A stretch of DNA of 35,779 nucleotides from a bacterium. GTDB taxonomy: Bacteria; Pseudomonadota; Alphaproteobacteria; Rhizobiales; JAKIUO01. The notes under the pieces are model-generated. The model was not told the DNA's origin. It searched no databases and was given only the letters and a program-made list of their open reading frames with translations. Shown here piece by piece: positions 25,262 to 33,800 of this stretch (position 1 is its first letter; each line of letters starts with the position of its first letter). Location: positions 1 through 35,779 of the forward strand of contig JAAETJ010000633.1 of assembly GCA_024228495.1 (NCBI GenBank), in the 5' to 3' direction. The translations under genes and the position numbers were made by a program.

Positions 25262-26215
25262 ATGGCTGACGTGAAACATGCGAAATTGATGATTTTGGGT
25301 TCTGGACCGGCTGGATATACGGCGGCGATTTATGCAGCGCGCGCCATGGTAGAGCCGGTGCTTATTCAGGGCATGCAGCCCGGCGGACAGCTGACCATTA
25401 CCACTGAAGTTGAAAATTATCCCGGCTTTACCGAAGAAATACAGGGCCCGTGGCTGATGGAACAGATGCAGGGTCAGGCCGAGCGCATGGGCACGGAAAT
25501 GGTGCAGGACCATATTGTTGAAGTGGATTTCACCAGCAAGCCCATTACCATGAAGGGGGATGGCGATAATCGTTATAGCTGCGATGCGCTGATTATCTGC
25601 ACGGGCGCTCAGGCGCGCTGGCTTGGCCTGCCATCTGAAACCAGGTTTCAGGGCTATGGCGTCTCAGCCTGTGCGACCTGTGACGGATTTTTCTATCGTG
25701 GTAAAGACGTCATTGTCGTAGGCGGTGGCAATACGGCGCTGGAAGAAGCTATCTTCTTGACCAATTTTGCCAAAAAAGTCTATCTCGTGCATCGCAGAGA
25801 TGAGCTGCGCGGTGAAAAAATATTGCAGCATCGTTTGCTCGACAATGACAAGATCGAAGTGATCTGGGATACGGTTCTGGACGAGGTTGTCGGCGAAGAA
25901 GCCCCCCTTGCGGTCACGGCAGCCAAGCTGAAAAATGTCAAAACCAATGAAGTGAGTGAACTTCCCATCGACGGTATTTTCATCGCCATCGGGCACGCTC
26001 CCTCGACCGAGCTGTTTGTCGACAAGCTGGATATGAAGCCCAATAAATACCTCATCACGAAACCTGACAGCACCAAAACGAATATCCCCGGCGTCTTTGC
26101 AGCTGGTGATGTCACCGATGATCTGTATCGCCAGGCGGTCACAGCTGCTGGCTTTGGCTGCATGGCAGCGCTGGAAGCTGAAAAGTATCTCAATGAGGTT
26201 GAGGCGAAGGGATAA
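25262..26215 (+). CDS. trxB: Thioredoxin reductase
   Basis: A 317-residue cytosolic flavoenzyme that passes electrons from NADPH to thioredoxin. The FAD-binding GSGPAG (13-18), the redox-active CATCDG (C137 and C140), the NADPH-binding GGGNTALEEA (154-163) with the downstream VHRRDELRG, and the C-terminal FAAGDVTDDLYRQAVTAAGF are all in place. The length is typical of the low-molecular-weight bacterial type. AGAGG precedes the ATG at 25262. The 245 bases upstream contain no gene. Confidence 0.97.
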   Translation: MADVKHAKLMILGSGPAGYTAAIYAARAMVEPVLIQGMQPGGQLTITTEVENYPGFTEEIQGPWLMEQMQGQAERMGTEMVQDHIVEVDFTSKPITMKGDGDNRYSCDALIICTGAQARWLGLPSETRFQGYGVSACATCDGFFYRGKDVIVVGGGNTALEEAIFLTNFAKKVYLVHRRDELRGEKILQHRLLDNDKIEVIWDTVLDEVVGEEAPLAVTAAKLKNVKTNEVSELPIDGIFIAIGHAPSTELFVDKLDMKPNKYLITKPDSTKTNIPGVFAAGDVTDDLYRQAVTAAGFGCMAALEAEKYLNEVEAKG

Positions 26216-26862
26216 GACAGCGGAGACGACAATACCCTGTGCGAGCGCTGTTGGGGACTTGTCCCCAAGCCCCCGTTTTGATCATGGCTGGGATATCAGG
26301 CGATAAGTGTCTGACAGACATAGAGGTATTAGATAGGAGTTTTAAGTCATGTGGACTTGCACAGAGTAGCGACAGACAAGAATAATCAAAAGTGATAATG
26401 CTCATCCTGAATTATTATATTTTATTATAGATATGTTTGGTCGGTGGGGATTTTTGGTTCTGAGAATGGGAGGCGGGATGCTCCGTGAACTGAACTGGTA
26501 AAATAGAGAACAATGCGGCTAGTGAAAAAACAGGCAGTAGTGCAGGAATAATTTCCCATGCAAATCGAGGGTTTGGCTCGTAATGAGTATATCGCGGAGG
26601 TCATAGAAAAAGCTGATGGTCTCAGGTGGGCAAATTGATTACGCATGAAAGGCACCACATGGATCGCCGCAGCAGACAGGCAGGCGGCAATTTGTTTTTG
26701 AGGGAATTTGGTGTGTTCTACTGACGTGCCCTTTTAGCCGCACTTGTAAATTTCTGTGTGCGTAAAAATTTTGAGCCTATTTCTCGACACAATGTAGACG
26801 CATGTAAGAGTTGCTGGGGAGCGTCACCGCGTATTGTATTACGAGCAGGGGAGTTCCAGCAC
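26216..26862. other. Long intergenic stretch, no supported gene
   Basis: About 650 bases between trxB and the bactofilin gene. Near the trxB end TTGGGGAC (26251-26258) and GTCCCCAA (26261-26268) form a tight palindrome without a following T-run. Around 26558-26640 a short frame (MQIEGLARNEYIAEVIEKAD) looks protein-like but is only 27 codons and is not followed by anything recognisable; it may be a gene relic. A 77-codon minus-strand frame at 26425-26658 lacks motifs and a ribosome site and is not called. Confidence 0.5.
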
Positions 26863-27471
26863 ATGTTCAGCAAACAACCAAATGCCAGTCATCAAGATGA
26901 TCACGACAATCAATCATTGGCCACTATTGATCGTATCCATCCTGTTGGCCGTGAGCCACTTCAAACTTATGAACCACCAACCATTGTCAATGGTTCTGTG
27001 ATAGGATCCGATCTGACAATCCTTGGTGAAAATATCAATATTGTATCCAAGGAATCTCTGCAGATCGATGGCGAAGTTCATGGTGATGTCAGCGGCAAAA
27101 GAGTGAATATTGGTGTGAACGGCATGGTCGTTGGTACGATTAGTGCCGACAGTGTAGAGATTGATGGCGGTGTTCAAGGCACTGTGCGGGCGCAAGAAGT
27201 TCGTCTCAATGCAGAGGCAAAAGTCTTGGGCGAGTTGATCCATCAAACGCTTGTGGTATCGCAGGGCGCCGAATTTGAGGGCAGTGTGCATCGGCCAAAA
27301 AATAACTCTGAGCTGATACCAGACCTTGAGGGTAAACGCTCAGACCATGTGGCCAAGCCTCCCACAAAAATCAGCTCTCTTAAGCCGGCTTCGGAGCTGC
27401 CACCAGATTTCTATACCGATCCGCTTGAGGCCAAGCCCCTCGAAAAACCTGCGCTGCACGCGCAGCCATAA
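26863..27471 (+). CDS. Bactofilin-family polymer-forming protein
   Basis: A 202-residue protein. The central domain (about 45-150) shows the regular short beta-strand pattern of bactofilins: VNGSVIGSDLTILGENINIV, then LQIDGEVHGDVSGKRVNIGV, then GTISADSVEIDGGVQGTVRA, building a right-handed beta-helix that polymerises without nucleotide. Flexible, proline-rich tails flank it as usual. Bactofilins act as cytoskeletal scaffolds that localise peptidoglycan enzymes or stalk and chromosome partners. The ATG at 26863 is chosen because AGGGGAG lies about nine bases before it; the frame stays open upstream to 26758 but without family similarity. Confidence 0.9.
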   Translation: MFSKQPNASHQDDHDNQSLATIDRIHPVGREPLQTYEPPTIVNGSVIGSDLTILGENINIVSKESLQIDGEVHGDVSGKRVNIGVNGMVVGTISADSVEIDGGVQGTVRAQEVRLNAEAKVLGELIHQTLVVSQGAEFEGSVHRPKNNSELIPDLEGKRSDHVAKPPTKISSLKPASELPPDFYTDPLEAKPLEKPALHAQP

Positions 27472-27572
27472 CCAATTAGCAGCAGGGCCTATAGACTGTC
27501 ACCGTTTGACATGAGTGTCTTTTGTTCAGCTTCCACTTGTTCGCGTAATTAGGTTTTAAAGGCCAAGCTGTG

Positions 27573-27605
27573 ACCCCGCTCTCCTCGGATTGAGGAGAGC
27601 GGGGT
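27573..27605 (+). terminator. Terminator hairpin between bactofilin gene and serA
   Basis: ACCCCGCTCTCCTC (27573-27586) and GAGGAGAGCGGGGT (27592-27605) form a perfect 14-bp stem with a GGATT loop. It stands between two converging genes. On the plus strand ATTAGTTTT follows, a modest T-tract. On the minus strand no T-tract follows, so it mainly serves the bactofilin transcript but can act as a barrier in both directions. Confidence 0.8.
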
Positions 27606-27612
27606 ATTAGTT

Positions 27613-29208
27613 TTAAAAGCTTAGACGCGTTGCGTATTTCACCTGTGCAAGGTTACTGACTTGTTGGGTGATTTCTTCAGGAACGCTGCTGTCCAGCTTG
27701 ATCAGGGCGATGGCTTCGCCTATTTCCTTGTTGCGACCAAGATGGAAGGTCGCGATATTGAGACCGGCCCCGCCCAGAATGTCACCAACCGCACCGATAT
27801 AGCCCGGCTTGTCATGATTGACCGTGTAAAGCATGTGCGGCCCCAGCTTGGCCTCCATATCGATACCCTTGATCTGGATGATCCGCGGTTGGCCATCAGC
27901 GAAAACGGTGCCAGCGACGGTACGCTTGCTGCCTTTGTCTGTTTCGACCTCAATACGCATATAGGTTTCAAACGCGCCTTCCTGACCGCGGGTTGTGATC
28001 TCGACATCGATGCCTCTGTCCTTGGCAAGCACGGGTGCACTGATCATATTGATGTCATTGAGCATGGGGCGCAAGACCCCCGCTAAAGCCGCAGAGGTCA
28101 AAGCTTTAGTGTTGAGATCACTTATTTCACCTGCATATTCGATACGAACACGTTTCAAGCCGCTCTGCACTAGTTGTCCGACAAACAGGCCGAGCTGATC
28201 GGCAAGTGTCACATAAGGCTTGAGCTTGGGGGCCTCTTCCGCAGAGATTGAGGGAAAATTGATGGCGTTGGTAATGGCACCAGTTAGCAAATAATCTGAC
28301 AATTGTTCGGCAACCTGCAGCGCCACATTTTCCTGGGCTTCCAGAGTTGAAGCCCCTAGATGCGGCGTACACAAGACATTTTCCATACCAAATAGTGCAA
28401 TGTCCTTGGCTGGTTCATTTTCAAACACATCAAGACCAGCGCCCGCGACCTTGCCGCTTTCAAGAGCTGCTTTGAGATCAGCTTCGACGATCAATCCGCC
28501 TCTGGCACAATTGATGACGTAAACGCCGTCTTTCATTTTCGCGAAGGCGTCTGCGTTGATCATGCCGTCGGTCTTTTCGGTCTTTGGCGTATGCAGGGAG
28601 ATAAAATCAGCGCGAGCGTAAAGCTCGTCCAATTCGACTTTTTCGATACCAAGATTGTCGGCCCGCTCTTGTGACAAGAACGGATCAGCGGCCACGACTT
28701 TCATTTGCAGTCCCTTGGCGCGCACAGCAGCATTGCCGCCAATATTTCCGCAACCAATTACGCCAAATGTTTTGCCGGTGACCTCGACGCCCATAAAACG
28801 TGATTTTTCCCATTTGCCGTCGTGTGTGCTTTTGTCAGCTGCGGGGATTTGGCGTGCGAGAGCCAGCATCATGGTGATGGCGTGCTCGGCAGTGGTGATC
28901 GAATTGCCAAACGGGGTGTTCATAACGATCACGCCAGCGCCAGAAGCGGCGGTCAGGTCAACATTGTCAACGCCAATACCGGCGCGGCCAATGACCTTGA
29001 GTTTTTTGGCCGCTGCCATGACTTCGGCATCGGGACGGGTGGCGGACCGAATGGCTAAGCCATTATAATCGCCAATGCAGGCGATCAGTTCTTCTTTGCT
29101 CATGCCAGGCTTGTAATCAACGTCAATGCCGCGTTCTTTAAATTTGGCTTCGGCAAGCGGACTCATCTTGTCCGAGATCAGAACGCGAGGTGTTTTATTG
29201 TCGCTCAT
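27613..29208 (-). CDS. serA: D-3-phosphoglycerate dehydrogenase
   Basis: A 531-residue cytosolic enzyme, the first committed step of serine synthesis. It has the 2-hydroxyacid dehydrogenase core: NAD-binding FGVIGCGNIGGNAA, INCARGGLIVE with the catalytic Arg region, and the catalytic His in CTPHLGAST. After it come the intervening domain and a C-terminal ACT domain (HDKPGYIGAVGDILGGAGLN) of the long-form type, usually the site of serine feedback. AAGGAG about nine bases before the ATG is a good ribosome site. It lies 84 bases downstream of serC in the same transcript. Confidence 0.97.
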   Translation of the reverse strand: MSDNKTPRVLISDKMSPLAEAKFKERGIDVDYKPGMSKEELIACIGDYNGLAIRSATRPDAEVMAAAKKLKVIGRAGIGVDNVDLTAASGAGVIVMNTPFGNSITTAEHAITMMLALARQIPAADKSTHDGKWEKSRFMGVEVTGKTFGVIGCGNIGGNAAVRAKGLQMKVVAADPFLSQERADNLGIEKVELDELYARADFISLHTPKTEKTDGMINADAFAKMKDGVYVINCARGGLIVEADLKAALESGKVAGAGLDVFENEPAKDIALFGMENVLCTPHLGASTLEAQENVALQVAEQLSDYLLTGAITNAINFPSISAEEAPKLKPYVTLADQLGLFVGQLVQSGLKRVRIEYAGEISDLNTKALTSAALAGVLRPMLNDINMISAPVLAKDRGIDVEITTRGQEGAFETYMRIEVETDKGSKRTVAGTVFADGQPRIIQIKGIDMEAKLGPHMLYTVNHDKPGYIGAVGDILGGAGLNIATFHLGRNKEIGEAIALIKLDSSVPEEITQQVSNLAQVKYATRLSF

Positions 29209-29292
29209 GGGTGGTTCTCCTTTGGAGAGGATTGTTTGGTAAAATACTGTATAGGCGTCATCTTTGCCTTTGCAGAGATGATAATTATCAAG

Positions 29293-30471
29293 CTAAGCCT
29301 GCTCGCTTGAAGCATGTTCGAAGGCCCAGTCGAGCCATGGAAACAAAGCTTCAAGGTTTGAACGCTCGACCGTTGATCCGGCCCAGATGCGCAATCCGGG
29401 AGGAGCATCTTTATAAGCGCCAAGGTCAAATGCTGCGCCTTCTTGTTCTAGCAAGGCCACCATTTTCTTGACGAACAACCATTGATCAGCGCTTTCCATA
29501 GCAGCGATTTTGGCGTCGGTGATTTTGAGGCAAACCGACGTGTTGGAGCGCAGATTTTCATCGACGCACAAAAAATCGATCCAGTCAGTGCGAGCGACCC
29601 AATCGGCAATAGCTGATGTGTTGTCGTCGGCACGTTTGATCATGTTTTGCAGACCGCCAATATCAGCGGCCCATTTAAGGGCATCCAGATAGTCTTCGAG
29701 CGCCAGCATGCCAGGTGTGTTGATGGTAGCACCTTCAAAAATGCCTTTGATCAACTCATTACCGTTTTTGCCAGCTTTGGTGAGGCGGAAGATTTTCGGC
29801 ATTGGCCATGGAGGCGTATAGCTTAAAAGGCGGGCCACAGCACGAGGGCTCAATATGAGCATGCCGTGCGCAGCTTCTCCGCCCAATACTTTTTGCCACG
29901 AGTACGTTGTTACATCGAGCTTGTCCCATGCAAGGTCCTGCGCAAATACGGCAGATGTTGCATCGCAAATCGTCAGGCCCGTGCGGTCCGCGTCGATCCA
30001 TTCACCGTTTGGCACGCGCACACCAGAGGTGGTCCCGTTCCAGGTGAAGATCACATCTCTGGAAAAATCAATCGCATCCAGATCTGGCAGCTCGCCATAG
30101 CCAGCATCTAACGTCCGTGTATCGCTCAGTTTGAGCTGACCTTTTATGTCGCTGGCCCAGCCTTTGCCAAAGCTTTCCCAAAACACGATATCGACGCCGC
30201 GTTCGCCTAAAAGCGACCACATCGCCATTTCAACCGCACCGGTGTCAGAGGCTGGGACAATACCGATGAGATAATCATCGGGAATACCAAGCAGCGAGCG
30301 TGTTTCGTCAATCGCTTGTTTGAGACGGGCTTTGCCCGGCTTGGAGCGATGGGAGCGACCCAGCAGATCTGTATTGAGATTGTTGAGAGACCAATTTGGT
30401 CGTTTTGTGCAAGGACCAGAAGAAAAACGCGGATTATCCGGCCGCGCTGCCGGTTTCGTGACCTCAGTCAT
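29293..30471 (-). CDS. serC: Phosphoserine aminotransferase
   Basis: A 392-residue PLP-dependent cytosolic enzyme (fold type I) for the second step of serine synthesis, also used in pyridoxal phosphate synthesis. [15 protein letters not shown] near the start, [14 protein letters not shown] and [10 protein letters not shown] in the middle, and the PLP lysine in [15 protein letters not shown] identify the alphaproteobacterial long-form SerC. It is the first gene of the serC-serA operon, with a structured leader upstream (30498-30538). Confidence 0.95.
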   Translation of the reverse strand: MTEVTKPAARPDNPRFSSGPCTKRPNWSLNNLNTDLLGRSHRSKPGKARLKQAIDETRSLLGIPDDYLIGIVPASDTGAVEMAMWSLLGERGVDIVFWESFGKGWASDIKGQLKLSDTRTLDAGYGELPDLDAIDFSRDVIFTWNGTTSGVRVPNGEWIDADRTGLTICDATSAVFAQDLAWDKLDVTTYSWQKVLGGEAAHGMLILSPRAVARLLSYTPPWPMPKIFRLTKAGKNGNELIKGIFEGATINTPGMLALEDYLDALKWAADIGGLQNMIKRADDNTSAIADWVARTDWIDFLCVDENLRSNTSVCLKITDAKIAAMESADQWLFVKKMVALLEQEGAAFDLGAYKDAPPGLRIWAGSTVERSNLEALFPWLDWAFEHASSEQA

Positions 30472-30497
30472 AGATGTCTATCCTTCCAGATAGTTAG

Positions 30498-30538
30498 CCT
30501 CTCGTTGGGGAGAGGTAGCCCACCTCGGGAGGTAGGCT
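30498..30538 (-). promoter_or_regulatory. serC-type leader RNA (two tandem hairpins)
   Basis: On the minus strand, 27-67 bases before the serC start codon, AGCCTACCT pairs with AGGTGGGCT around CCCG (30538-30517; one T-G pair), and CCTCTC pairs with GAGAGG around CCCAAC (30515-30498). This arrangement fits the serC RNA motif known from alphaproteobacterial serC-serA operons, a conserved two-hairpin element of unproven mechanism and ligand. There is no U-tract after the second hairpin, so control at translation start or RNA stability is as likely as attenuation. Confidence 0.65.
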
Positions 30539-30628
30539 CATCAAACGACAGAGTCAAATGAAAAATCTGCGACATTTGTTTGTTGGGTTTATGTTTTACC
30601 CTTTTTTATCCTGCACAAGGGGTAGTAG

Positions 30629-30711
30629 TTTAGTAAATGTGAACAACCACCGGCTAAAGCCGGTGGCTTCGAGTTATGGTTGAAAGGCGGAATTACGGAC
30701 AGTTTACTAAA
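30629..30711. repeat. IS200/IS605-like palindrome flanked by a 9-bp inverted repeat
   Basis: CCACCGGCT (30647-30655) and AGCCGGTGG (30658-30666) form a strong palindrome (CCACCGGC/GCCGGTGG around TAAA) of the kind found at IS200/IS605-type ends. It is flanked by TTTAGTAAA (30629-30637) and its exact inverse TTTACTAAA (30703-30711). No transposase lies nearby, so this may be a solo end or a small non-autonomous element between ssrA and the serC leader. Confidence 0.55.
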
Positions 30712-30837
30712 TGCACCAAACATCTGCCCTACACACACCATGTCAATCGCACTACTTTTCCATATCAATCTTGTTAGCGAACCTCCCAACTATCAGTAAC
30801 TTCGGCGTTTTTTTGTGGATGAGTGGAGAGCTTCTGT

Positions 30838-31110
30838 TGCCCGGTGCTCCCCAAACCGCGCCTAGGCGTGCGACCGCGTAGGACTTAAATGAGATACTAG
30901 TACCGCTTACGCAGCAATAGCAGTCTCCGCATAGTTGTCATTTGCAACTACAAAATAGCCCGATAACGGCGGTACAATGCCGAGCAAAAGATAACCCTTT
31001 ACACCCTCGTCGATCCTATTTCGCCCCCATCAGATGCACTCGGGCAAGCAGCCCAACTGCACTTGGTGGAGGCGCCGGGTACTGCCCCCGGGTCCGAATG
31101 GTTTATTACG
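30838..31110 (-). ncRNA. ssrA: tmRNA, permuted two-piece alphaproteobacterial form
   Basis: Minus strand. The acceptor piece comes first: a T-arm with stem 31087-31091/31075-31079 and a 7-base loop, then CGCCTCC-ACCA ending at 31064. A 35-base spacer (31063-31029) follows, removed in the mature RNA. The coding piece then begins with GGGGGCG (31028-31022), which pairs with CGCCTCC over 7 bp including a G-U at the third pair, the alanine identity element. GGATCGACGAGGG and the tag frame follow. GGTTT (30857-30853) can pair with AAACC (31104-31100), joining the two pieces. tmRNA with SmpB rescues stalled ribosomes and tags the product for proteolysis. Outer ends are approximate. Confidence 0.93.
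30907..30945 (-). other. tmRNA proteolysis-tag reading frame
   Basis: The frame GCA...TAA encodes ANDNYAETAIAA and stops at 30907-30909. ANDNYA is the usual start of alphaproteobacterial tags, and the AA end is the degron recognised by ClpXP and related proteases. GCA is the resume codon. Confidence 0.95.
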
Positions 31111-31244
31111 ATCACAGTTTATCGCCATATCCGAAACAAGTCCGGCAACTACAATATATGCAATCAAAAAGGTAAATTAAAGACTTATATTGGTTTAACG
31201 TTGAGAGGGGTGTGGGCAAAGAGGGGACTGGCTAGCAGCTTTCC

Positions 31245-31502
31245 CTAAACATCTTCTGGCTGGAAGAACTCTGTATCAAGGTCTTCCAGCTTGTCGGCCA
31301 TGAACTTTCGGGCGTCCTGGATGGCTTGATTATATTGCGAGGGGCCGATCTGCTGTAGCATGAAATCAACGAGCTCGCGGGCGCGAAATTGGCTGATGTC
31401 CTCATCGAACTGACTGGAGAAATAACCCATAAGGGAGCGCACGATCTCATTTTTGTGGTCTTCATTGAGTTTTATGCGCATATCTGCTTGTTCGCCCATC
31501 AA
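31245..31502 (-). CDS. DUF2164-family protein
   Basis: An 85-residue protein, start at 31502 or at an internal ATG (MRIKLNEDHKN). IKLNEDHKNEIVRSLMGYF, then ARELVDFMLQQIGPSQYNQA and DLDTEFFQPEDV fit the DUF2164 family of small, acidic, helical proteins with no known function. Its ATG overlaps the stop codon of the upstream small gene by four bases (ATGA), so the two are translationally coupled. It is the last gene of the minus-strand group before ssrA. Confidence 0.82.
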   Translation of the reverse strand: MMGEQADMRIKLNEDHKNEIVRSLMGYFSSQFDEDISQFRARELVDFMLQQIGPSQYNQAIQDARKFMADKLEDLDTEFFQPEDV

Positions 31503-31717
31503 TCATCATCCACATGGTAGACGCCGGTTTTGGGATCCTTTTTGAGTTCCTGGGCGTCTTGGCGAGAAAAATTATCGGGTTTTTGTTTGGCGCAGGCCTT
31601 GGCGGTTTTTGTCGCTTTTTCCATATTGGCGGTAAATTTACGTATCTTTTTACTGATCCATTTGCCACCAAAATAGGCGCTAGCACCAATTGCTGCCAAT
31701 ATGAGTAGCTGGGGCAT
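31499..31717 (-). CDS. Small single-span membrane protein
   Basis: A 72-residue protein: MPQLLILAAIGASAYFGGKW is an N-terminal membrane anchor, followed by a basic, Lys-rich linker (ISKKIRKFTANMEKATKTAK) and an acidic end with RQDAQELKKDPKTGVYHVDD. Similar small proteins are common and uncharacterised in Hyphomicrobiales. AGAGGA about nine bases before the ATG at 31717 supports this start over the one 13 codons upstream. It overlaps the DUF2164 gene by four bases and follows the S49 peptidase gene's stop region closely on the opposite side. Confidence 0.75.
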   Translation of the reverse strand: MPQLLILAAIGASAYFGGKWISKKIRKFTANMEKATKTAKACAKQKPDNFSRQDAQELKKDPKTGVYHVDDD

Positions 31718-31765
31718 GAATGATTGTCCTCTAACACCGATAACCGATGAACACACTAACTGGCA

Positions 31766-32614
31766 CTATAGGCCAAAACGTGACCAAAGGGCACGCGCTT
31801 CCAATGTTGAGAGCACGTCATCAGTCAGACCTGCTGTGATCGTCTGGCTTGGTGGCAAAGCGTTACCGATGCCAGCGCGCTTGAACAGTCCGCGCTTGGG
31901 GGAAATGAGTTTCAGATTGACCTTGTCGCCAAATTTTCTGCGCATCACCAATCGCAAATCTCCCAACCCGTCGATCAGACCGAGTTCAACGGCCTTGGTA
32001 CCGCTCCAGAATTCGCCGGTAAATAGCATATCTCCAGCAGCAGATATCTTGTCACCGCGCCGGTTTTCAACGAGCGAGCGAAAGGCATGATGAATGTCTT
32101 TTTGCAAGGCTTTGAGGCGGATAATTTCTTCTGGCTGTTCGGGTGCGAACGGGTCAAGACTCATTTTACGCTCCCCTGCCGTGTAGACGCGGCGCTCAAC
32201 GCCAACTTTTTCGATAGCCTTGTGAAACCCGAAACCAGCCGAAATGACGCCGATGGAACCAAGGATCGAACTGTCATCCGCGTAGACTTCATCGCCTGCA
32301 AGCGCCAGCCAATAGCCACCCGAAGCGGCGACGTCTTCAACGAAACTATAAACCGGAATATCGTTTTCTTGGGCGAGTGCCCGGATGCGGTTGAAGATTA
32401 GTTTTGATTGCACCGGAGAGCCACCGGGAGAATTTATCTGCAGCGCTACGGCCTTGGCATTTTTGAGCGAAAAAGCTTTTTCGATCTGTTCGGCAAGGTT
32501 GACCAGATTAAGCCCGGGCGACAAAGGCGAGCTGATGCCAATAGCACCAGAGAGACGCAGAACAGGCACAACGGGAGAGCGGTCAAACCAGCTTTTGGGG
32601 GAAAACAGTGACAT
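31766..32614 (-). CDS. S49-family serine peptidase (SppA/SohB-like)
   Basis: A 282-residue protein of the S49 family, which uses a Ser-Lys dyad and cleaves membrane-embedded or leftover signal peptides. The nucleophile is S98 in VAASGGYWLALAGDEV and the general base K150 in YTAGERKMSLDPF. SILGSIGVISAGFGF and INSPGGSPVQS are also typical. Unlike E. coli SppA it is the short, single-domain form and has no obvious N-terminal membrane anchor. The frame is open to 32764, but that would overlap rodA; ATG at 32614 (MSLFSPKSW) is the likely start. A 67-base gap separates it from rodA. Confidence 0.88.
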   Translation of the reverse strand: MSLFSPKSWFDRSPVVPVLRLSGAIGISSPLSPGLNLVNLAEQIEKAFSLKNAKAVALQINSPGGSPVQSKLIFNRIRALAQENDIPVYSFVEDVAASGGYWLALAGDEVYADDSSILGSIGVISAGFGFHKAIEKVGVERRVYTAGERKMSLDPFAPEQPEEIIRLKALQKDIHHAFRSLVENRRGDKISAAGDMLFTGEFWSGTKAVELGLIDGLGDLRLVMRRKFGDKVNLKLISPKRGLFKRAGIGNALPPSQTITAGLTDDVLSTLEARALWSRFGL

Positions 32615-32681
32615 AGTTCTTTTACCTGTATCGGTTTGAGTGATTGAATTTATGCGAATGTTGTGCTTTTTGCACCAGAAA

Positions 32682-33800
32682 TCAAGCTTTGTTTGAGCGA
32701 TGCACATAGGTGCTGATGGCAATACCAAGGCCAAACATGATCGAGGCGATGCTGCTGCCACCATAAGACATCAAGGGCAGGGGCACGCCAACGACGGGCA
32801 ACATACCCATCACCATGCCCATATTGATGAACACATATAAAAACATGGTCAAAGCCATGCCGCTAATGACGAGGCGACCATAGAGGTTTTTCGTGCGCAA
32901 GGCCATGAGCGATAGCATGCCAAAGCAGACCATATAAAGCCCCATCAGTCCTGCGGCTCCCATGAAACCTCGTTCCTCGGTGAACATGGCGAAGATGAAA
33001 TCGGTATGTTTTTTTGGCAGGAAATTGAGCTGGCTCTGGGTGCCTTGCATCACGCCCTTGCCCCACATGTCAGCAGAACCAATGGCAATTTTTGATTGTA
33101 GTATATGATAGCCAGCGCCCAGCGGATCTTTTTCTGGATCAAGATAGGTGAAAACGCGTTCGCGCTGATAAGGCAGCAGATTGGCCCACAAGATGGGAAG
33201 AGCCGATATGAACGTGATAATGGCGGTGATGAAATAGAGGCTGTTGACGCCAGCGAGAAAGATCATGCCCGCCCCGATCATGGCAACTATCATGGTAGTA
33301 CCTAGATCTGGCTGCAGGAAGATAGGCAATAAAGGCGCAAGAATCATCACGGCAGGAGCGATTAGATAAAGCGGATGCGAAATTTTGTTTGCGGGAACAA
33401 AATGAAAATAGCGGGCCAGTGCCAGCACAAGAGTGATTTTGAGAAGTTCCGAGGGTTGCAGGCTGACACCAAAAACCATCAACCAGCGCTTGGCACCAGC
33501 TCCGGGCGGGCTGACACCGATCAGTGGCACCAGTAAAACAAGTACAATCGCCAGTGCAAAAAGTGGATAGCTCAGGCGCATCCAGATGGAAGGTGGCACC
33601 ATGACAAAGGTGATGAGCGCTGCAAGGGCGATCAAATAGCGAATGAGTTGTTGATCCGCATAGATCGCCACATTGTTTAATTGGATGGATTGCAAGGTCA
33701 AGATGCCAAGCCCGGCGATCAGCGATATGACAGCCAGAAACATCCACGGCAGGTACGCAAGTTTTCGTAAAATTGGCAGAGGTAGGGGCGCGTTGTTCAC
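32682..33800 (-). CDS. rodA: Rod shape-determining glycosyltransferase RodA
   Basis: A 372-residue SEDS-family inner-membrane protein with about ten membrane segments. RodA polymerises lipid II into glycan strands in the elongasome together with PBP2. Family motifs include YQRERVFTYLDPEKDPLGAG and GYHILQSKIAIGSADMWGKG, then FLPKKHTDFIFAMFTEERGF and the C-terminal INMGMVMGMLPVVGVPLPLM followed by SYGGSS. The catalytic Asp of SEDS proteins lies in KHTDFIFA. It starts with GTG at 33800, and GTGA overlaps the mrdA stop codon by four bases, so the two are translationally coupled. Confidence 0.96.
   Translation of the reverse strand: MNNAPLPLPILRKLAYLPWMFLAVISLIAGLGILTLQSIQLNNVAIYADQQLIRYLIALAALITFVMVPPSIWMRLSYPLFALAIVLVLLVPLIGVSPPGAGAKRWLMVFGVSLQPSELLKITLVLALARYFHFVPANKISHPLYLIAPAVMILAPLLPIFLQPDLGTTMIVAMIGAGMIFLAGVNSLYFITAIITFISALPILWANLLPYQRERVFTYLDPEKDPLGAGYHILQSKIAIGSADMWGKGVMQGTQSQLNFLPKKHTDFIFAMFTEERGFMGAAGLMGLYMVCFGMLSLMALRTKNLYGRLVISGMALTMFLYVFINMGMVMGMLPVVGVPLPLMSYGGSSIASIMFGLGIAISTYVHRSNKA

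Noticed and set aside
26425-26658. 77-codon minus-strand gene in the trxB-bactofilin gap
   Set aside because: No motif, no ribosome site, and Ser/Phe/Tyr-rich composition typical of non-coding sequence.
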